DNA of 64,000 nt, from the NCBI RefSeq assembly GCF_000226295.1, contig NC_016024.1, positions 2,401,501-2,465,500 of the forward strand, written 5' to 3'. Below the pieces are notes generated by a model. That model was not told the DNA's origin and searched no databases. It saw only the letters and a program-made list of their open reading frames with translations. Both the position numbers and the translations under genes were made by a program. Source of the DNA: Chloracidobacterium thermophilum B (GTDB lineage Bacteria; Acidobacteriota; Blastocatellia; Chloracidobacteriales; Chloracidobacteriaceae). Of this stretch, positions 25,969 through 34,850 are shown one piece after another (position 1 is the stretch's first letter; the number at the start of each line of letters is the position of its first letter).

Positions 25969-27324
25969 ATGGAAGTCTTCGATCCCGCCTGGCGTGCAGC
26001 GTCGCTGGCTGGCGCAGCGGACAGCTCGGAGATGCGCCGGCGGCTGGTGCATGTCGGTATGGGGATTTTCGCCCTGGCCGTCGTTTCGTTCTGGCAAACC
26101 CTGTTGATGGGGCTGTCCGGGTTGGCTCTGGCCTGGGTACTCCCCAAGTGGATGCCCAGCCTGCTCCGCCCGCATGAGCAGGCGCAGGGTTACTCAGTGG
26201 GCGTCATCGCCTACCCGGCAGCGGTAGTGGTGCTCACCCTGATCTTTCCGAAGGACCTGTGGGTTGTGGCCGGCGGCTGGGCCATGATGGCGTACGGGGA
26301 TGGCATGGCGGTGGTCTGTGGGCAGGGCATCCGCGGCCCGAAGCTGTGGTGGAATCCACGGAAAAGCCTCTTCGGAACACTGGGATTCATCCTGTTCGGA
26401 TGGCTGGGCACACTCGTCACAGTGCTCGTGGTAGGCGGCCATCCCTTCACGCCACTGGGACTCGCCCTGGTCATTCTGGCGGCCGCTGGCGTGGCAGCGC
26501 TGCTGGAGTCGCTGCCCTATGACATCTGCGACAATCCCCTCGTGGCCGGTTCGGCGGCTGGCGTGCTGTTCCTGGCCACCCAACTCGACTGGACGGCCTG
26601 GCAGGCCGCCCAGGCCGGCGTCCTTGCCCGGCTGCCCTTGGCCTTGGCGCTGGCCGTCGTTCTGGGGCTTGTCGCCCGCGCGACGAAATCCGTGGACTGG
26701 TCGGGGGCGCTCACCGGCGCCGGCTTTGCGCTGATCCTCTATGCAACGCTGGGCTGGCTGGGAGTGGGCGGACTCATGGCGTTTTTCATTGTCGGCACAG
26801 TCGCCTCGAAAATCGGCTATGAGAAGAAGCGCGCCAAGCGTACGGCGCAGGAAATCCGTACCTGGCGCAATGCCGTCGCCAATGCCGGCGTTGCGGCCTT
26901 GTGTGCCCCCCTGGTCGTCCTGACCCCCCACGCCGGACTCTTTACGGTTGCCGTCCTTGGCTCATTTGCGGCGGCGGCTTCAGACACCGTGGCCGGAGAA
27001 ATCGGCCGGGTCTATGGCGGCGTGCCCTACTCGATCACGACCTGGCGGCGCGCCCGGATTGGTGACAACGGCGCGGTGTCCGTCATTGGTCTGCTGGCCG
27101 GGTTGCTCACGGCCATTGCCTTTGGCGCGCTGGCCTACGCTGCCGCCGATGCCAATCTGCACCGGGCGGTCTGGTGCATTGCCATCGGGGGCATGGGCGG
27201 CAACCTGATGGACAGCCTGCTCGGCGCTACGGCCGAAAACGCCGGCTACCTGGACAACGAAGCCGTCAACTTCGTCTGCACGCTGTGCGGCGCGCTGCTT
27301 GCCGTTTTGCTTTTCGCGTTGTAA
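25969..27324 (+). CDS. Fused phytol kinase and phytyl-phosphate kinase (VTE5-VTE6 type)
   Basis: 451 residues, almost entirely hydrophobic. Residues ~20-215 form a CTP-dependent polyprenol/phytol kinase domain: MRRRLVHVGMG at the first helix, GDGMAVVCGQGIRG and WNPRKSLFGTLGF as the nucleotide-binding region. Residues ~225-450 match the DUF92 family (SDWSGALTGAG-type start, AAASDTVAGEIGRVYGG as its hallmark), the family of plant and cyanobacterial phytyl-phosphate kinase VTE6. In plants the two are separate proteins that turn free phytol into phytyl diphosphate for tocopherol or chlorophyll. Here both steps are on one inner-membrane polypeptide. Phytol specificity, as against another isoprenol, is inferred from the pairing. 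Confidence 0.8.
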   Translation: MEVFDPAWRAASLAGAADSSEMRRRLVHVGMGIFALAVVSFWQTLLMGLSGLALAWVLPKWMPSLLRPHEQAQGYSVGVIAYPAAVVVLTLIFPKDLWVVAGGWAMMAYGDGMAVVCGQGIRGPKLWWNPRKSLFGTLGFILFGWLGTLVTVLVVGGHPFTPLGLALVILAAAGVAALLESLPYDICDNPLVAGSAAGVLFLATQLDWTAWQAAQAGVLARLPLALALAVVLGLVARATKSVDWSGALTGAGFALILYATLGWLGVGGLMAFFIVGTVASKIGYEKKRAKRTAQEIRTWRNAVANAGVAALCAPLVVLTPHAGLFTVAVLGSFAAAASDTVAGEIGRVYGGVPYSITTWRRARIGDNGAVSVIGLLAGLLTAIAFGALAYAAADANLHRAVWCIAIGGMGGNLMDSLLGATAENAGYLDNEAVNFVCTLCGALLAVLLFAL

Positions 27325-27382
27325 AAGCGAAGGCAAACCTGAGACTTGGCACAAGGCGCAACGTGCGGCGAGGTAGAGCATC

Positions 27383-29296
27383 ATGGAGCTTCTCCAAAAC
27401 CGGTATCGTCTGGATGGGGGACTCGGCCAGGGTGCGTTCGGGATAACGTATCTGGCCACAGACACGCACTTGAACCGGAAGTGTGTTGTCAAGGAACTGA
27501 TCTGGAGCGGCGACCCAAAGATGGTCAATGAGGTGCGTAATCGCTTCGCAAAGGAAGCCATCCTGCTGGAAAGGCTAGGGCGCGACTCGCAGGGGGGCAT
27601 TCCCGAACTGTATGACTACTTCAGCGAGAACGAGCGCCATTACCTGGTTCAGGAATGGATTGACGGTGAGACCCTCACGCAAAAGCTGAAACGTGAAGGG
27701 CCCCAGACGGAAGCCGCCACGGTGCATCTGCTCCTGGGGGCGCTCCGGGTGCTGGACTACATCCACACGAGAAAGCCCCCGATCATTCACCGCGACATCA
27801 AGCCGGACAACATTATGCTGCGCCGCACCACAGGGCAGGTCGTTCTCATTGACTTCGGTGTGGTCAAGGAAGTGACCCACACGGATGGTTACACCATGCA
27901 GACCGGGACGATAGGGTATATGCCGCCGGAGCAGGTGGTCGGACGGCCCACCTTTGCCAGCGACCTCTACGCCTTGGCCATGACCGCCATTACCTATGCC
28001 ACCGGCCAGCATCCACATTCCCTTGCAAACCAAGGTAGCCTGGAACTCGACTGGCGCAGCAGGGCCCCACAGATTTCCCCGGCGCTGGCCGACCTTCTGG
28101 ACCGGGCCATCCGATACGACCCGCAGAAACGGTTTTCATCGGCTCGGGCGTTTGCGCTGGCGATTATCCAAACACTTCGTCTGCCGGCATCGGAGGCAAA
28201 TGACTGGCTGGCACCCAGCCGAAGCACGAATGCCAACGTCAGCCGGGCCACAGACCCCCTGCCTTTTACACAACTTTCGGCAACCCAACCGGCAGGTGGA
28301 TCCCCGGACTCGCCGACGATACCGCTGGTGTCCGTGCCGTCATCCCCTTCCAACAACCCCTCCATTCCACCGACCCACCGGGGACAACCATCCGCCCGCC
28401 AGCCGGAACAGGCCGGCCCTATACCGTCCCCGGTATCCACCCGACTTGTTTTATCGCTGGTGAGCATCAGCCTGGCCCTGGTTCTGTTCGTTGGCGCCGG
28501 ACTGCTGATGTGGCGGATGTTTACCCCGGCATTGAATCAATCCACGGCGTCATCCAAATCAACCAGGGACGAGTCAGAGGGGAAGACAGCACGCCCGTCC
28601 CAGGCTCCCCCCGATATGGTTCTGATTCCAGGTGGCGTTTTTCGGATGGGCAGCCCGAGCGCGGAAGACCCGGCTAAGCCCTCTGAAGTCCCCGCCCACG
28701 AGGTCATTGTCAGTCCTTTCTTCATTGACAAATATGAAGTGACCAATGCCGCCTACGCTGCCTTTGTCAAAGCCACGGGACACCCGGCACCACCGGGCTG
28801 GAAAAACGGCACGTATCCGAAGGGCAAGGATAACCACCCGGTAGGCAATGTTTCCTGGGAAGATGCCCGGGCCTATGCCGCTTGGGCCGGAAAACGCCTG
28901 CCGACAGAAGCCGAGTGGGAATTTGCGGCTCGTGGAACCGAAGGCCGCCGCTACCCCTGGGGGAATGAGTTCAACCGCTGGCTGCTCAACTCGGCCGAGA
29001 CCAACGTGGGGCATACGGAACCGGTCGGCAGTTTCCCGGCTGGTGCGACGCCGGAGGGTGTGTGTGACCTGGCAGGAAATGTCGCTGAATGGACGGCCTC
29101 TGATGATACGCTCTACCCGGGAAGCACCCGCAAATTAGTGCCAGGTACCAAAATCGTGCGCGGCGGCAGTTTTTCGCTCTCAGGCAAGTATGCGGCGGCG
29201 ACGAAGCGCACGCAGGTGCCACCCGATACACGCGACCCGGCGCTGGGTTTTCGCTGCGCGCGGGATGTCGAACTGCCACCGTCCAAAAACCAATGA
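27383..29296 (+). CDS. Ser/Thr protein kinase with C-terminal FGE-like domain
   Basis: 637 residues. The kinase domain (1-~265) is complete: GLGQGAFG loop, K37 in CVVKEL, HRDIKPDN catalytic loop, IDFG metal motif. A Pro/Ser-rich linker leads to a transmembrane helix (about residues 353-376). Outside the membrane lies a formylglycine-generating-enzyme fold (residues ~408-630; GGVFRMGS, DKYEVTNAAYAAF, RLPTEAEWEFAARG, NVAEWT). The two active-site cysteines of true FGE are absent: the relevant block reads VRGGSFSLSGKYAAATKR. So this is a sensor or binding module and not a sulfatase activator. It is followed after 27 bases by a second FGE-like gene. Confidence 0.9.
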   Translation: MELLQNRYRLDGGLGQGAFGITYLATDTHLNRKCVVKELIWSGDPKMVNEVRNRFAKEAILLERLGRDSQGGIPELYDYFSENERHYLVQEWIDGETLTQKLKREGPQTEAATVHLLLGALRVLDYIHTRKPPIIHRDIKPDNIMLRRTTGQVVLIDFGVVKEVTHTDGYTMQTGTIGYMPPEQVVGRPTFASDLYALAMTAITYATGQHPHSLANQGSLELDWRSRAPQISPALADLLDRAIRYDPQKRFSSARAFALAIIQTLRLPASEANDWLAPSRSTNANVSRATDPLPFTQLSATQPAGGSPDSPTIPLVSVPSSPSNNPSIPPTHRGQPSARQPEQAGPIPSPVSTRLVLSLVSISLALVLFVGAGLLMWRMFTPALNQSTASSKSTRDESEGKTARPSQAPPDMVLIPGGVFRMGSPSAEDPAKPSEVPAHEVIVSPFFIDKYEVTNAAYAAFVKATGHPAPPGWKNGTYPKGKDNHPVGNVSWEDARAYAAWAGKRLPTEAEWEFAARGTEGRRYPWGNEFNRWLLNSAETNVGHTEPVGSFPAGATPEGVCDLAGNVAEWTASDDTLYPGSTRKLVPGTKIVRGGSFSLSGKYAAATKRTQVPPDTRDPALGFRCARDVELPPSKNQ

Positions 29297-29323
29297 ACTG
29301 ATGCCCTAAAAACTCCACAGCCC

Positions 29324-30184
29324 ATGCCTGCCCGATGGTGTATCACCCATCCCGTAACCAGGGTACTTACCTGCGTATTTGGTGTCAGTTTCAGTCTGGG
29401 ACTCGATCTGGGCTTCACCATCCGGGCTTGGGGACAGGGCGACAACCCTTTCAGGAAAGAACCGGTCAGGAAAGAGCCGGTCAGGCGCAAGCCCGTTCGC
29501 AAACCATCTCCTGCCACACGCCCGTCCGCCTCGACGACACCGGCAACTTCCACTACGCAGCCAGCCAACCCCGCAACACCAGCAAGTCCAGCCACGCAGC
29601 CGGCCAATGTGCCATTGCCGCCGGCCTCCCGTCCCCTGGTCAACACCCTGGGCATGGAAATGATTCCACTTCGCTTCAACGGGCAGGTCCTGTACTTCAG
29701 CAAGTATGAAGTCACCCAGCAGCAGTGGTACGCCGTGATGGGCAACAACCCCAGTTACCAACGGGGCGACACCGTGCCGGTCAACCGCGTTTCGCTGGAG
29801 GATGTCTTGCAGTTTATCGAGATGCTCAACCAGTTGGAACGCAACAACTCCTTCCGGTACCGCCTGCCAACCGTCGAGGAGTGGGAATTTGCCGCCCGGG
29901 GCAGCGGTTCACCTGGTCTCGACGCCGTGGCCTGGTACCAGCCCAATTCGGGCGGGCGGCCCCGTCCCGTCGGCGGCAAACAGGCCAACGGGTTTGGCCT
30001 GCACGACATGTTTGGCAATGTCTGGGAGTGGTGTGCCGGCGGATTCATCCGCGGCGGTGCCTATGACAGCCCTGCAGAGCAGTGCAGTCCGAGGGGCGGG
30101 CGCAAAGAATTGCCCCAAGCACGCGACAGCAACATCGGCTTTCGGTTGGTGGCGACACCGGTCGCGGAATCACCCCCTCAGTGA
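29324..30184 (+). CDS. Exported FGE-like (sulfatase-modifying-factor fold) protein
   Basis: 286 residues. A weakly hydrophobic N-terminal segment (VLTCVFGVSFSLGLDLGF) suggests export. It is followed by a basic repeat built from KEPVR/RKPVR units (residues ~47-61) and a Thr/Pro/Ala-rich linker. The FGE fold starts near residue 105: FSKYEVTQQQWYAVMGNNPSYQ, RLPTVEEWEFAARG, NVWEWC, FIRGGAY. One Cys (AEQCSPRGG) is near the place of an FGE active-site Cys, but the first of the pair is missing, so catalysis is doubtful. It is adjacent to the kinase-FGE gene on the same strand and may be a partner of its external domain. Confidence 0.78.
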   Translation: MPARWCITHPVTRVLTCVFGVSFSLGLDLGFTIRAWGQGDNPFRKEPVRKEPVRRKPVRKPSPATRPSASTTPATSTTQPANPATPASPATQPANVPLPPASRPLVNTLGMEMIPLRFNGQVLYFSKYEVTQQQWYAVMGNNPSYQRGDTVPVNRVSLEDVLQFIEMLNQLERNNSFRYRLPTVEEWEFAARGSGSPGLDAVAWYQPNSGGRPRPVGGKQANGFGLHDMFGNVWEWCAGGFIRGGAYDSPAEQCSPRGGRKELPQARDSNIGFRLVATPVAESPPQ

Positions 30185-30221
30185 CGCCTGGCCCTCCGCC
30201 ACACCGCCGGATTGGAACCCG

Positions 30222-31115
30222 TCAGGATTTCTTCGCTGTTCTGCGCCGCGCCGCCGACGGTTTGTGGTTGTCAGCCGCCGCTGCTCCGGTAATGCCTTTC
30301 AGCTTGCTGGCTTCGACTTCACTTAGCGACACGATAGCTTCGCGCCGACCTTCCAGATCGGCTTCAGCCGCAGCAACACCGGCTTTGGAAGGCGGATTCA
30401 AAGCCGCCGGTATCTCTACAACCGGGGCGACCTTGGGCAGTACCCTCCGAATCTTGCGCTGCAACACGCTGAACACCTTGTTGACGGTCTGGGTCGCGTC
30501 CACCGTCTCAAAGTCATACTGCCGCGCCAGTTGATCGAAGGTTGCCAGCAGCCGGGTCTGGTACTGCACGAAGCAGTCATACATGTCATCGCCCGGCAGA
30601 AAATCCATCCCGGATTCCCAGTAATCAAAGCCGGTACTCGTCAGCACCCGTGGAATGAGATGCGCCAGGTCAATCTTCAGATAGAACACCGCATCCGGCT
30701 TGAGGGCAAAACCATAGACGCTCTGAATCCAGTCCAGTGCCGCGCCGCGCACAATGGCACGCGCCATCAGTGAATACACATAGCGGTCGGTCAGGACGAT
30801 GAACCCCGCCCGCAGCGCCGGAATCATCTGGTTTTCCAGACGGTCGGCCAGGTCGGTCGCATAAAACAGGTCCATGGTCCTGGCGCCAAGGGTGTGACCT
30901 TCCTTGGCTTTTTTGAGGCCGCGCCCGGCAAGCAGCGAGCGCGTCAGTCCGGTGTCCAGGACGGCAAACCCGGAGGATTCGAGCCAGGTTTTGAGCAGGG
31001 CAATCTGGGTCGAGCGCCCGACGCCATCCGTGCCTTCGAGAACGATCAGGCGGCCCGGCAGGTCTTTTTCCTGAAAGCCCGGAAGTCCGGCGCCAAAAAA
31101 CTGAACCTTTGTCAT
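30222..31115 (-). CDS. Divergent thymidylate-kinase-like protein with altered P-loop
   Basis: 297 residues from ATG 31115 with a GGAG ribosome site. Residues ~20-215 have the thymidylate kinase fold: LEGTDGVGRSTQ as P-loop and DRYVYSLMARA as the DR(Y/H) motif. The P-loop lysine is Arg34, which normally abolishes phosphate transfer. A C-terminal extension of ~80 residues ends in a basic tail (ARRRTAKKS). It is a paralogue of the gene just upstream, with which it shares gene order and motif spacing. I infer either a non-catalytic partner of that protein or a changed activity. Its stop faces the FGE-like gene, 37 bases away. Confidence 0.75.
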   Translation of the reverse strand: MTKVQFFGAGLPGFQEKDLPGRLIVLEGTDGVGRSTQIALLKTWLESSGFAVLDTGLTRSLLAGRGLKKAKEGHTLGARTMDLFYATDLADRLENQMIPALRAGFIVLTDRYVYSLMARAIVRGAALDWIQSVYGFALKPDAVFYLKIDLAHLIPRVLTSTGFDYWESGMDFLPGDDMYDCFVQYQTRLLATFDQLARQYDFETVDATQTVNKVFSVLQRKIRRVLPKVAPVVEIPAALNPPSKAGVAAAEADLEGRREAIVSLSEVEASKLKGITGAAAADNHKPSAARRRTAKKS

Positions 31116-31163
31116 AAGGTACTCCAACGTTGACCGTCGCAGGACGGCCGCCACGGCATCCAC

Positions 31164-31859
31164 TCACCGCCGGCGACGGCGAAACTGTGGATCGCGCAGA
31201 ACATCCTTCAGGTGTGGCTTGACGAGACTGCGCACGATCCGCTGCTGTTCGGTGATGGGAAGCGTGGCGTCAATGACCGTCAGGTTATACTCCTCCACGA
31301 GTCGCTCGTATTCCTCCAGTATCTTGCCCTGAAAGATACGGAACGACTCATAAGGGTCCTCTGACCAGCCCATGTCGAGACCGGCTTCGTAGTATTTCAG
31401 CTCCGGCCGCCCCACCAGAATGCGGTCCAGCGCCGTTTCCAGCGGTACACGAAAATAGAACCCGATGGTTGGTGGAACGGCAAAACCATAGACCTTGCGG
31501 ACCCAGTTGCGGTCGTTACCCCGGACGGAATCCCGTGCAAAGGCCGTGTAAACGTAGCGGTCGGCCAGCACAATCGCCCCGGCTTTGAGCGGAGGAACAA
31601 TCTCGCGCTCGGTACGGTCGGCAAAGTCCGTCGCATGGATCAAACTGAACGTGGTCGGAGAAAGGGAATGGGTTTCCTTGCCGAGCTTGGTTGTCTTTTT
31701 GACGAGCGGCGAGGAGTTCCACGCGCTGAAAAAAACGCAGTACCCTTCGGCAATCAGCCACTTGTGCAACAGATCAAGTTGCGTGCTTTTGCCCGAACCA
31801 TCAATCCCTTCAACGATAAACAGTTTCCCGGGAAATCCAGTTGTCAAACCAGCTTGCAT
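31164..31859 (-). CDS. Thymidylate-kinase-like protein
   Basis: 231 residues from ATG 31859, GGAG eight bases upstream. The P-loop VEGIDGSGKSTQ is intact (K24), and DRYVYTAFARDSVRG is the DR motif with a basic lid-like region. It phosphorylates a nucleoside monophosphate, by family most likely dTMP. Stretches such as FFSAWNSSPLVKKTTK and KYYEAGLDMG differ from ordinary Tmk, so this may not be the housekeeping dTMP kinase. It lies between cysE (50 bases upstream) and its divergent paralogue (48 bases downstream); all three form one operon. Confidence 0.8.
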   Translation of the reverse strand: MQAGLTTGFPGKLFIVEGIDGSGKSTQLDLLHKWLIAEGYCVFFSAWNSSPLVKKTTKLGKETHSLSPTTFSLIHATDFADRTEREIVPPLKAGAIVLADRYVYTAFARDSVRGNDRNWVRKVYGFAVPPTIGFYFRVPLETALDRILVGRPELKYYEAGLDMGWSEDPYESFRIFQGKILEEYERLVEEYNLTVIDATLPITEQQRIVRSLVKPHLKDVLRDPQFRRRRR

Positions 31860-31909
31860 GTTGTTGCTCCAGGCGGCCGGCCGCGCCCCGTGACCGGCCG
31901 CCACGCCGA

Positions 31910-32830
31910 TCAGGTCGTGCGTGCCGCTTCCGTACGTGTCACAATCCGCATGTGAGGTTCCTCAATGACAACCTTGCTGTAGGGCGCGACGGAGTGCGTC
32001 AGCCACACATTACCGCCAATGACGCTGCCCCGTCCAATGACGGTCTCGCCGCCCAGAATGGTGGCCCCGGCGTAGATCACCACATCGTCCTCGATGGTCG
32101 GATGCCGCTTGATGTGGCGGACCAGCGAGCCGTTGGCATCCTTGGGAAACGACAGCGCGCCCAAGGTCACGCCTTGGTACAGCTTGACGTTGTTGCCGAT
32201 GACCGTCGTCTCTCCAATCACCACGCCCGTGCCATGGTCAATGAAGAACCGCCGGCCAATCTGTGCGCCGGGATGGATGTCAATCCCCGTCCGCCCGTGA
32301 ACATACTCGGACATGATGCGCGGAATGAGCGGCACGCCACGGGTAAACAGGTCATGGGCGATGCGGTGAACCAGAATCGCCTGCACACATGGATAACTCA
32401 AAATCACTTCATCGTGGTCATGCGCGGCCGGGTCGCCAAGGTACGCCGCTTCCACATCCTCGGCCAGCATCTCCCGGAGCGCCGGCAGCCGGTCGAGCAG
32501 GTCCCACACAATGGCCTGGGCTTCCGCCTGGCAGTCCGAACATTCCGCACAGCGTTCCCTGGGCAGCTTCCGGTCGTGGCACAGCGCCAGCGCAATCTGC
32601 TTCGGTAACTCAGTGGCAATATCTTCCACCAGCCCCCTGACCCGTTCCCGTGTGGCCGCCTGCGCCACGATGCCGTAGTACCCCGGAAGCAGCAGCTCCC
32701 GAAAGTCAAGCAGGGTTTTGATGATGGCGTCGCGTGACGGAAGCGATCCGTGGTTGGTCTGCAACACGGACGGCAAGGTGTATGACTGCATCAGCGCGTG
32801 AACGGCGTGGGTCAATCGTGAGTGCGTCAT
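31910..32830 (-). CDS. cysE: Serine O-acetyltransferase
   Basis: 306 residues. An N-terminal helical domain (with a CAECSDC cysteine cluster near residues 98-104) precedes a left-handed beta-helix with hexapeptide repeats: [54 protein letters not shown]. The His in DHGTG is the catalytic base of serine acetyltransferases. It acetylates L-serine with acetyl-CoA as the first committed step to cysteine. It is the first gene of an operon with two thymidylate-kinase-like genes. It is divergent from hppD, 179 bases away. Confidence 0.9.
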   Translation of the reverse strand: MTHSRLTHAVHALMQSYTLPSVLQTNHGSLPSRDAIIKTLLDFRELLLPGYYGIVAQAATRERVRGLVEDIATELPKQIALALCHDRKLPRERCAECSDCQAEAQAIVWDLLDRLPALREMLAEDVEAAYLGDPAAHDHDEVILSYPCVQAILVHRIAHDLFTRGVPLIPRIMSEYVHGRTGIDIHPGAQIGRRFFIDHGTGVVIGETTVIGNNVKLYQGVTLGALSFPKDANGSLVRHIKRHPTIEDDVVIYAGATILGGETVIGRGSVIGGNVWLTHSVAPYSKVVIEEPHMRIVTRTEAARTT

Positions 32831-33009
32831 GTCGGAACACTTGTGGCGGGCCTGGTGATAACGGCCGCGGCCACAACTCTAAACGAGAACCGCCCGGACG
32901 TGAAACCATTCCGATGCCTTTGCGCCGTGGAAAACCTTGCACATCAGGCCGGGTCGGACAACAATCGAATGTGCGTTTTCTTACCTGTTCTCCAGGGGGT
33001 TATCATTCT

Positions 33010-34128
33010 ATGTCTGCACCCAAAGAAGCAACCCGGCACGAGCGCGCGCCGCTGGCCGTGGCAGATTTCGACCACGTTGAGTTTTACGTCGGCAATGCGA
33101 AGCAGGCGGCCCATTTCTACCGTACGGCGTTTGGCTTCGACATTGTGGCCTACCGCGGCCCCGAAACCGGCGTGCACGATTGCGTATCATACGCCCTCCA
33201 GCACGGGACGATTCGCCTGGTCGTCACCGGCGCGCTCACCCCGGACCACCCGGTTGCCGAACACGTCCGCCGGCACGGCGATGGTGTTCAGGCCGTAGCT
33301 TTTCGCACCCCGGATGTCGTCGGGGACTTCACCCGGGCCGTCGAACGTGGCGCGACGGCGCATCGCGCGCCGGAAACGCTGCGTGATGACCACGGCATCG
33401 CGCATATCGCCGAAATTGCCGCCTATGGCGACACGATCCACCGTTTCGTCGGCCGCGACGACTACACCGGCCCATTCCTGCCCGGCTTTGTGCCGCGTCT
33501 GGTCAAGGCCCCGCACACCGGCTTTCTCCACCGCATTGACCACGTGGTGGCCAACGTCGGCTGGCACCAGATGGAAACGTGGGTGAAGTTCTACGAAGAC
33601 ATTTTCGGCTTCTTCCAGTTCCGGCACTTCGACGAGAAAGACATCTCGACGGAATACACGGCGCTGCGGTCAAAGGTGATGGCAAGCGCGAACCTGGCCA
33701 TCAAACTGCCCATCAACGAGCCGGCCGAAGGCAAAAAGCGGTCTCAAATCGAGGAATACGTGGATTTTTACGGCTCGCCCGGCGTCCAGCACATCGCCAT
33801 TGCCACGCCGGACATCATCGGGGCCGTGTCCCGGTTGCGGGACAACGGCGTGGAGTTGCAGAGCGTCCCGGCAACCTACTACGACACCATCACGGAACGG
33901 GTCGGCAACATCGAAGAAGACCTCGCCGTGCTGCGCGATCTCAACATCCTCATTGACCGGGATGACCAGGGCTACCTGCTTCAGATTTTCACCAAGCCGG
34001 TTCAGGACCGGCCGACGGTGTTTTTCGAGATCATCCAGCGCAAGGGCAGCGAAAGTTTCGGCAAGGGCAATTTCAAGGCACTGTTCGAGGCCATCGAACG
34101 CGACCAGGCCGCGCGCGGCACGCTCTGA
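33010..34128 (+). CDS. hppD: 4-hydroxyphenylpyruvate dioxygenase
   Basis: 372 residues from ATG 33010, preceded by AGGGGG. It has two vicinal-oxygen-chelate domains. The Fe(II) ligands are the His of HRIDHVVANV, the His of GVQHIAIAT and the Glu of FFEIIQRKG, and the C-terminal GKGNFKALFEAIERDQ is typical. It converts 4-hydroxyphenylpyruvate to homogentisate in tyrosine breakdown, and homogentisate is also the head group of tocopherol and plastoquinone. No other tyrosine-degradation gene is adjacent, so either use is open. Confidence 0.95.
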   Translation: MSAPKEATRHERAPLAVADFDHVEFYVGNAKQAAHFYRTAFGFDIVAYRGPETGVHDCVSYALQHGTIRLVVTGALTPDHPVAEHVRRHGDGVQAVAFRTPDVVGDFTRAVERGATAHRAPETLRDDHGIAHIAEIAAYGDTIHRFVGRDDYTGPFLPGFVPRLVKAPHTGFLHRIDHVVANVGWHQMETWVKFYEDIFGFFQFRHFDEKDISTEYTALRSKVMASANLAIKLPINEPAEGKKRSQIEEYVDFYGSPGVQHIAIATPDIIGAVSRLRDNGVELQSVPATYYDTITERVGNIEEDLAVLRDLNILIDRDDQGYLLQIFTKPVQDRPTVFFEIIQRKGSESFGKGNFKALFEAIERDQAARGTL

Positions 34129-34158
34129 ACCGGAACTCCCCAACCGGAACAACCTGTC

Positions 34159-34191
34159 TGCCGGGGATGTCCAGCCAGCGACACCCCGGCA
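34159..34191. terminator. Hairpin between convergent hppD and thpR
   Basis: TGCCGGGG and CCCCGGCA (34159-34166, 34184-34191) pair perfectly. A further TGTC/GACA pairing lies inside with a one-base bulge and an eight-base loop. The following T content is modest (TTCTGG, later TTTT), so it may end transcription from both sides only partly. Confidence 0.5.
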
Positions 34192-34212
34192 TTCTGGCGG
34201 CGTTTTGACCGC

Positions 34213-34803
34213 TCACCCCTCAGAGGGGTCGTCAGATGTCTGGCGCGGGCCGACCAGCAGAAAGCGTTGCTGTTCGGTGTAGATGGGCCCTGCCGGCGTC
34301 AGGGTGCTCTGGTAGAGCACGAGTGCATCGGCCCGGAAACCGGTTCGGGCCGGAGCAATATCCAGTTTCGGGGAGACGGTCAGGGTCGGGCGCATCCGTC
34401 CCAGGGTGATGTGCGCGCGGAAAGGTCTTTCTTCGGGGGTCAGTCCGGCATCGCGGGCGCTGGCTTCGGCCAGCGCCGCCAGCGCCATCAGCGGCGGTGT
34501 TTCCGGCACAAGACAGGCCAGTGTCCGGGGCTGCCGCGCCGAGGGAAACCAGCGCGGCTCGGTCAGTTCCAGCTCCAGACGCCCCGGCGCGCCGGGTCGG
34601 GACAGTGCCGCTTCCAACCGGCCGACCAACTCCGCCTGCACCGCTGGCGTCACCTCGCCCAGAAAGCGAATCGTCAGGTGCAGGTTGGTTTCCACCACCC
34701 ATTTCACCTGGTGCGCCCACGAAGCCTGCGCCAGCCGCCGTTGGTAACGGCACAGCACGGTCTGGGCGGCAGGGTCAGGCGCAAGGGCCAGAAAAGCGCG
34801 CAT
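34213..34803 (-). CDS. thpR: RNA 2',3'-cyclic phosphodiesterase (2H family)
   Basis: 196 residues. The two HxTx motifs of the 2H phosphoesterase family are HLTIRFLGEV (H42) and HITLGRMRP (near residue 130). The start MRAFLAL is the usual one. Family members open 2',3'-cyclic phosphate ends of RNA. It lies 47 bases downstream of the propeller gene on the same strand. Confidence 0.9.
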   Translation of the reverse strand: MRAFLALAPDPAAQTVLCRYQRRLAQASWAHQVKWVVETNLHLTIRFLGEVTPAVQAELVGRLEAALSRPGAPGRLELELTEPRWFPSARQPRTLACLVPETPPLMALAALAEASARDAGLTPEERPFRAHITLGRMRPTLTVSPKLDIAPARTGFRADALVLYQSTLTPAGPIYTEQQRFLLVGPRQTSDDPSEG

Positions 34804-34850
34804 CGGTCGTTTTCTCCATCCGGTACAGGGCGGCTGCCACGCACAGCCGC

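Noticed and set aside
28600-30184. Sulfatase-activating formylglycine-generating enzymes
   Set aside because: Both FGE-fold domains lack the active-site cysteine pair, and no sulfatase gene is near.
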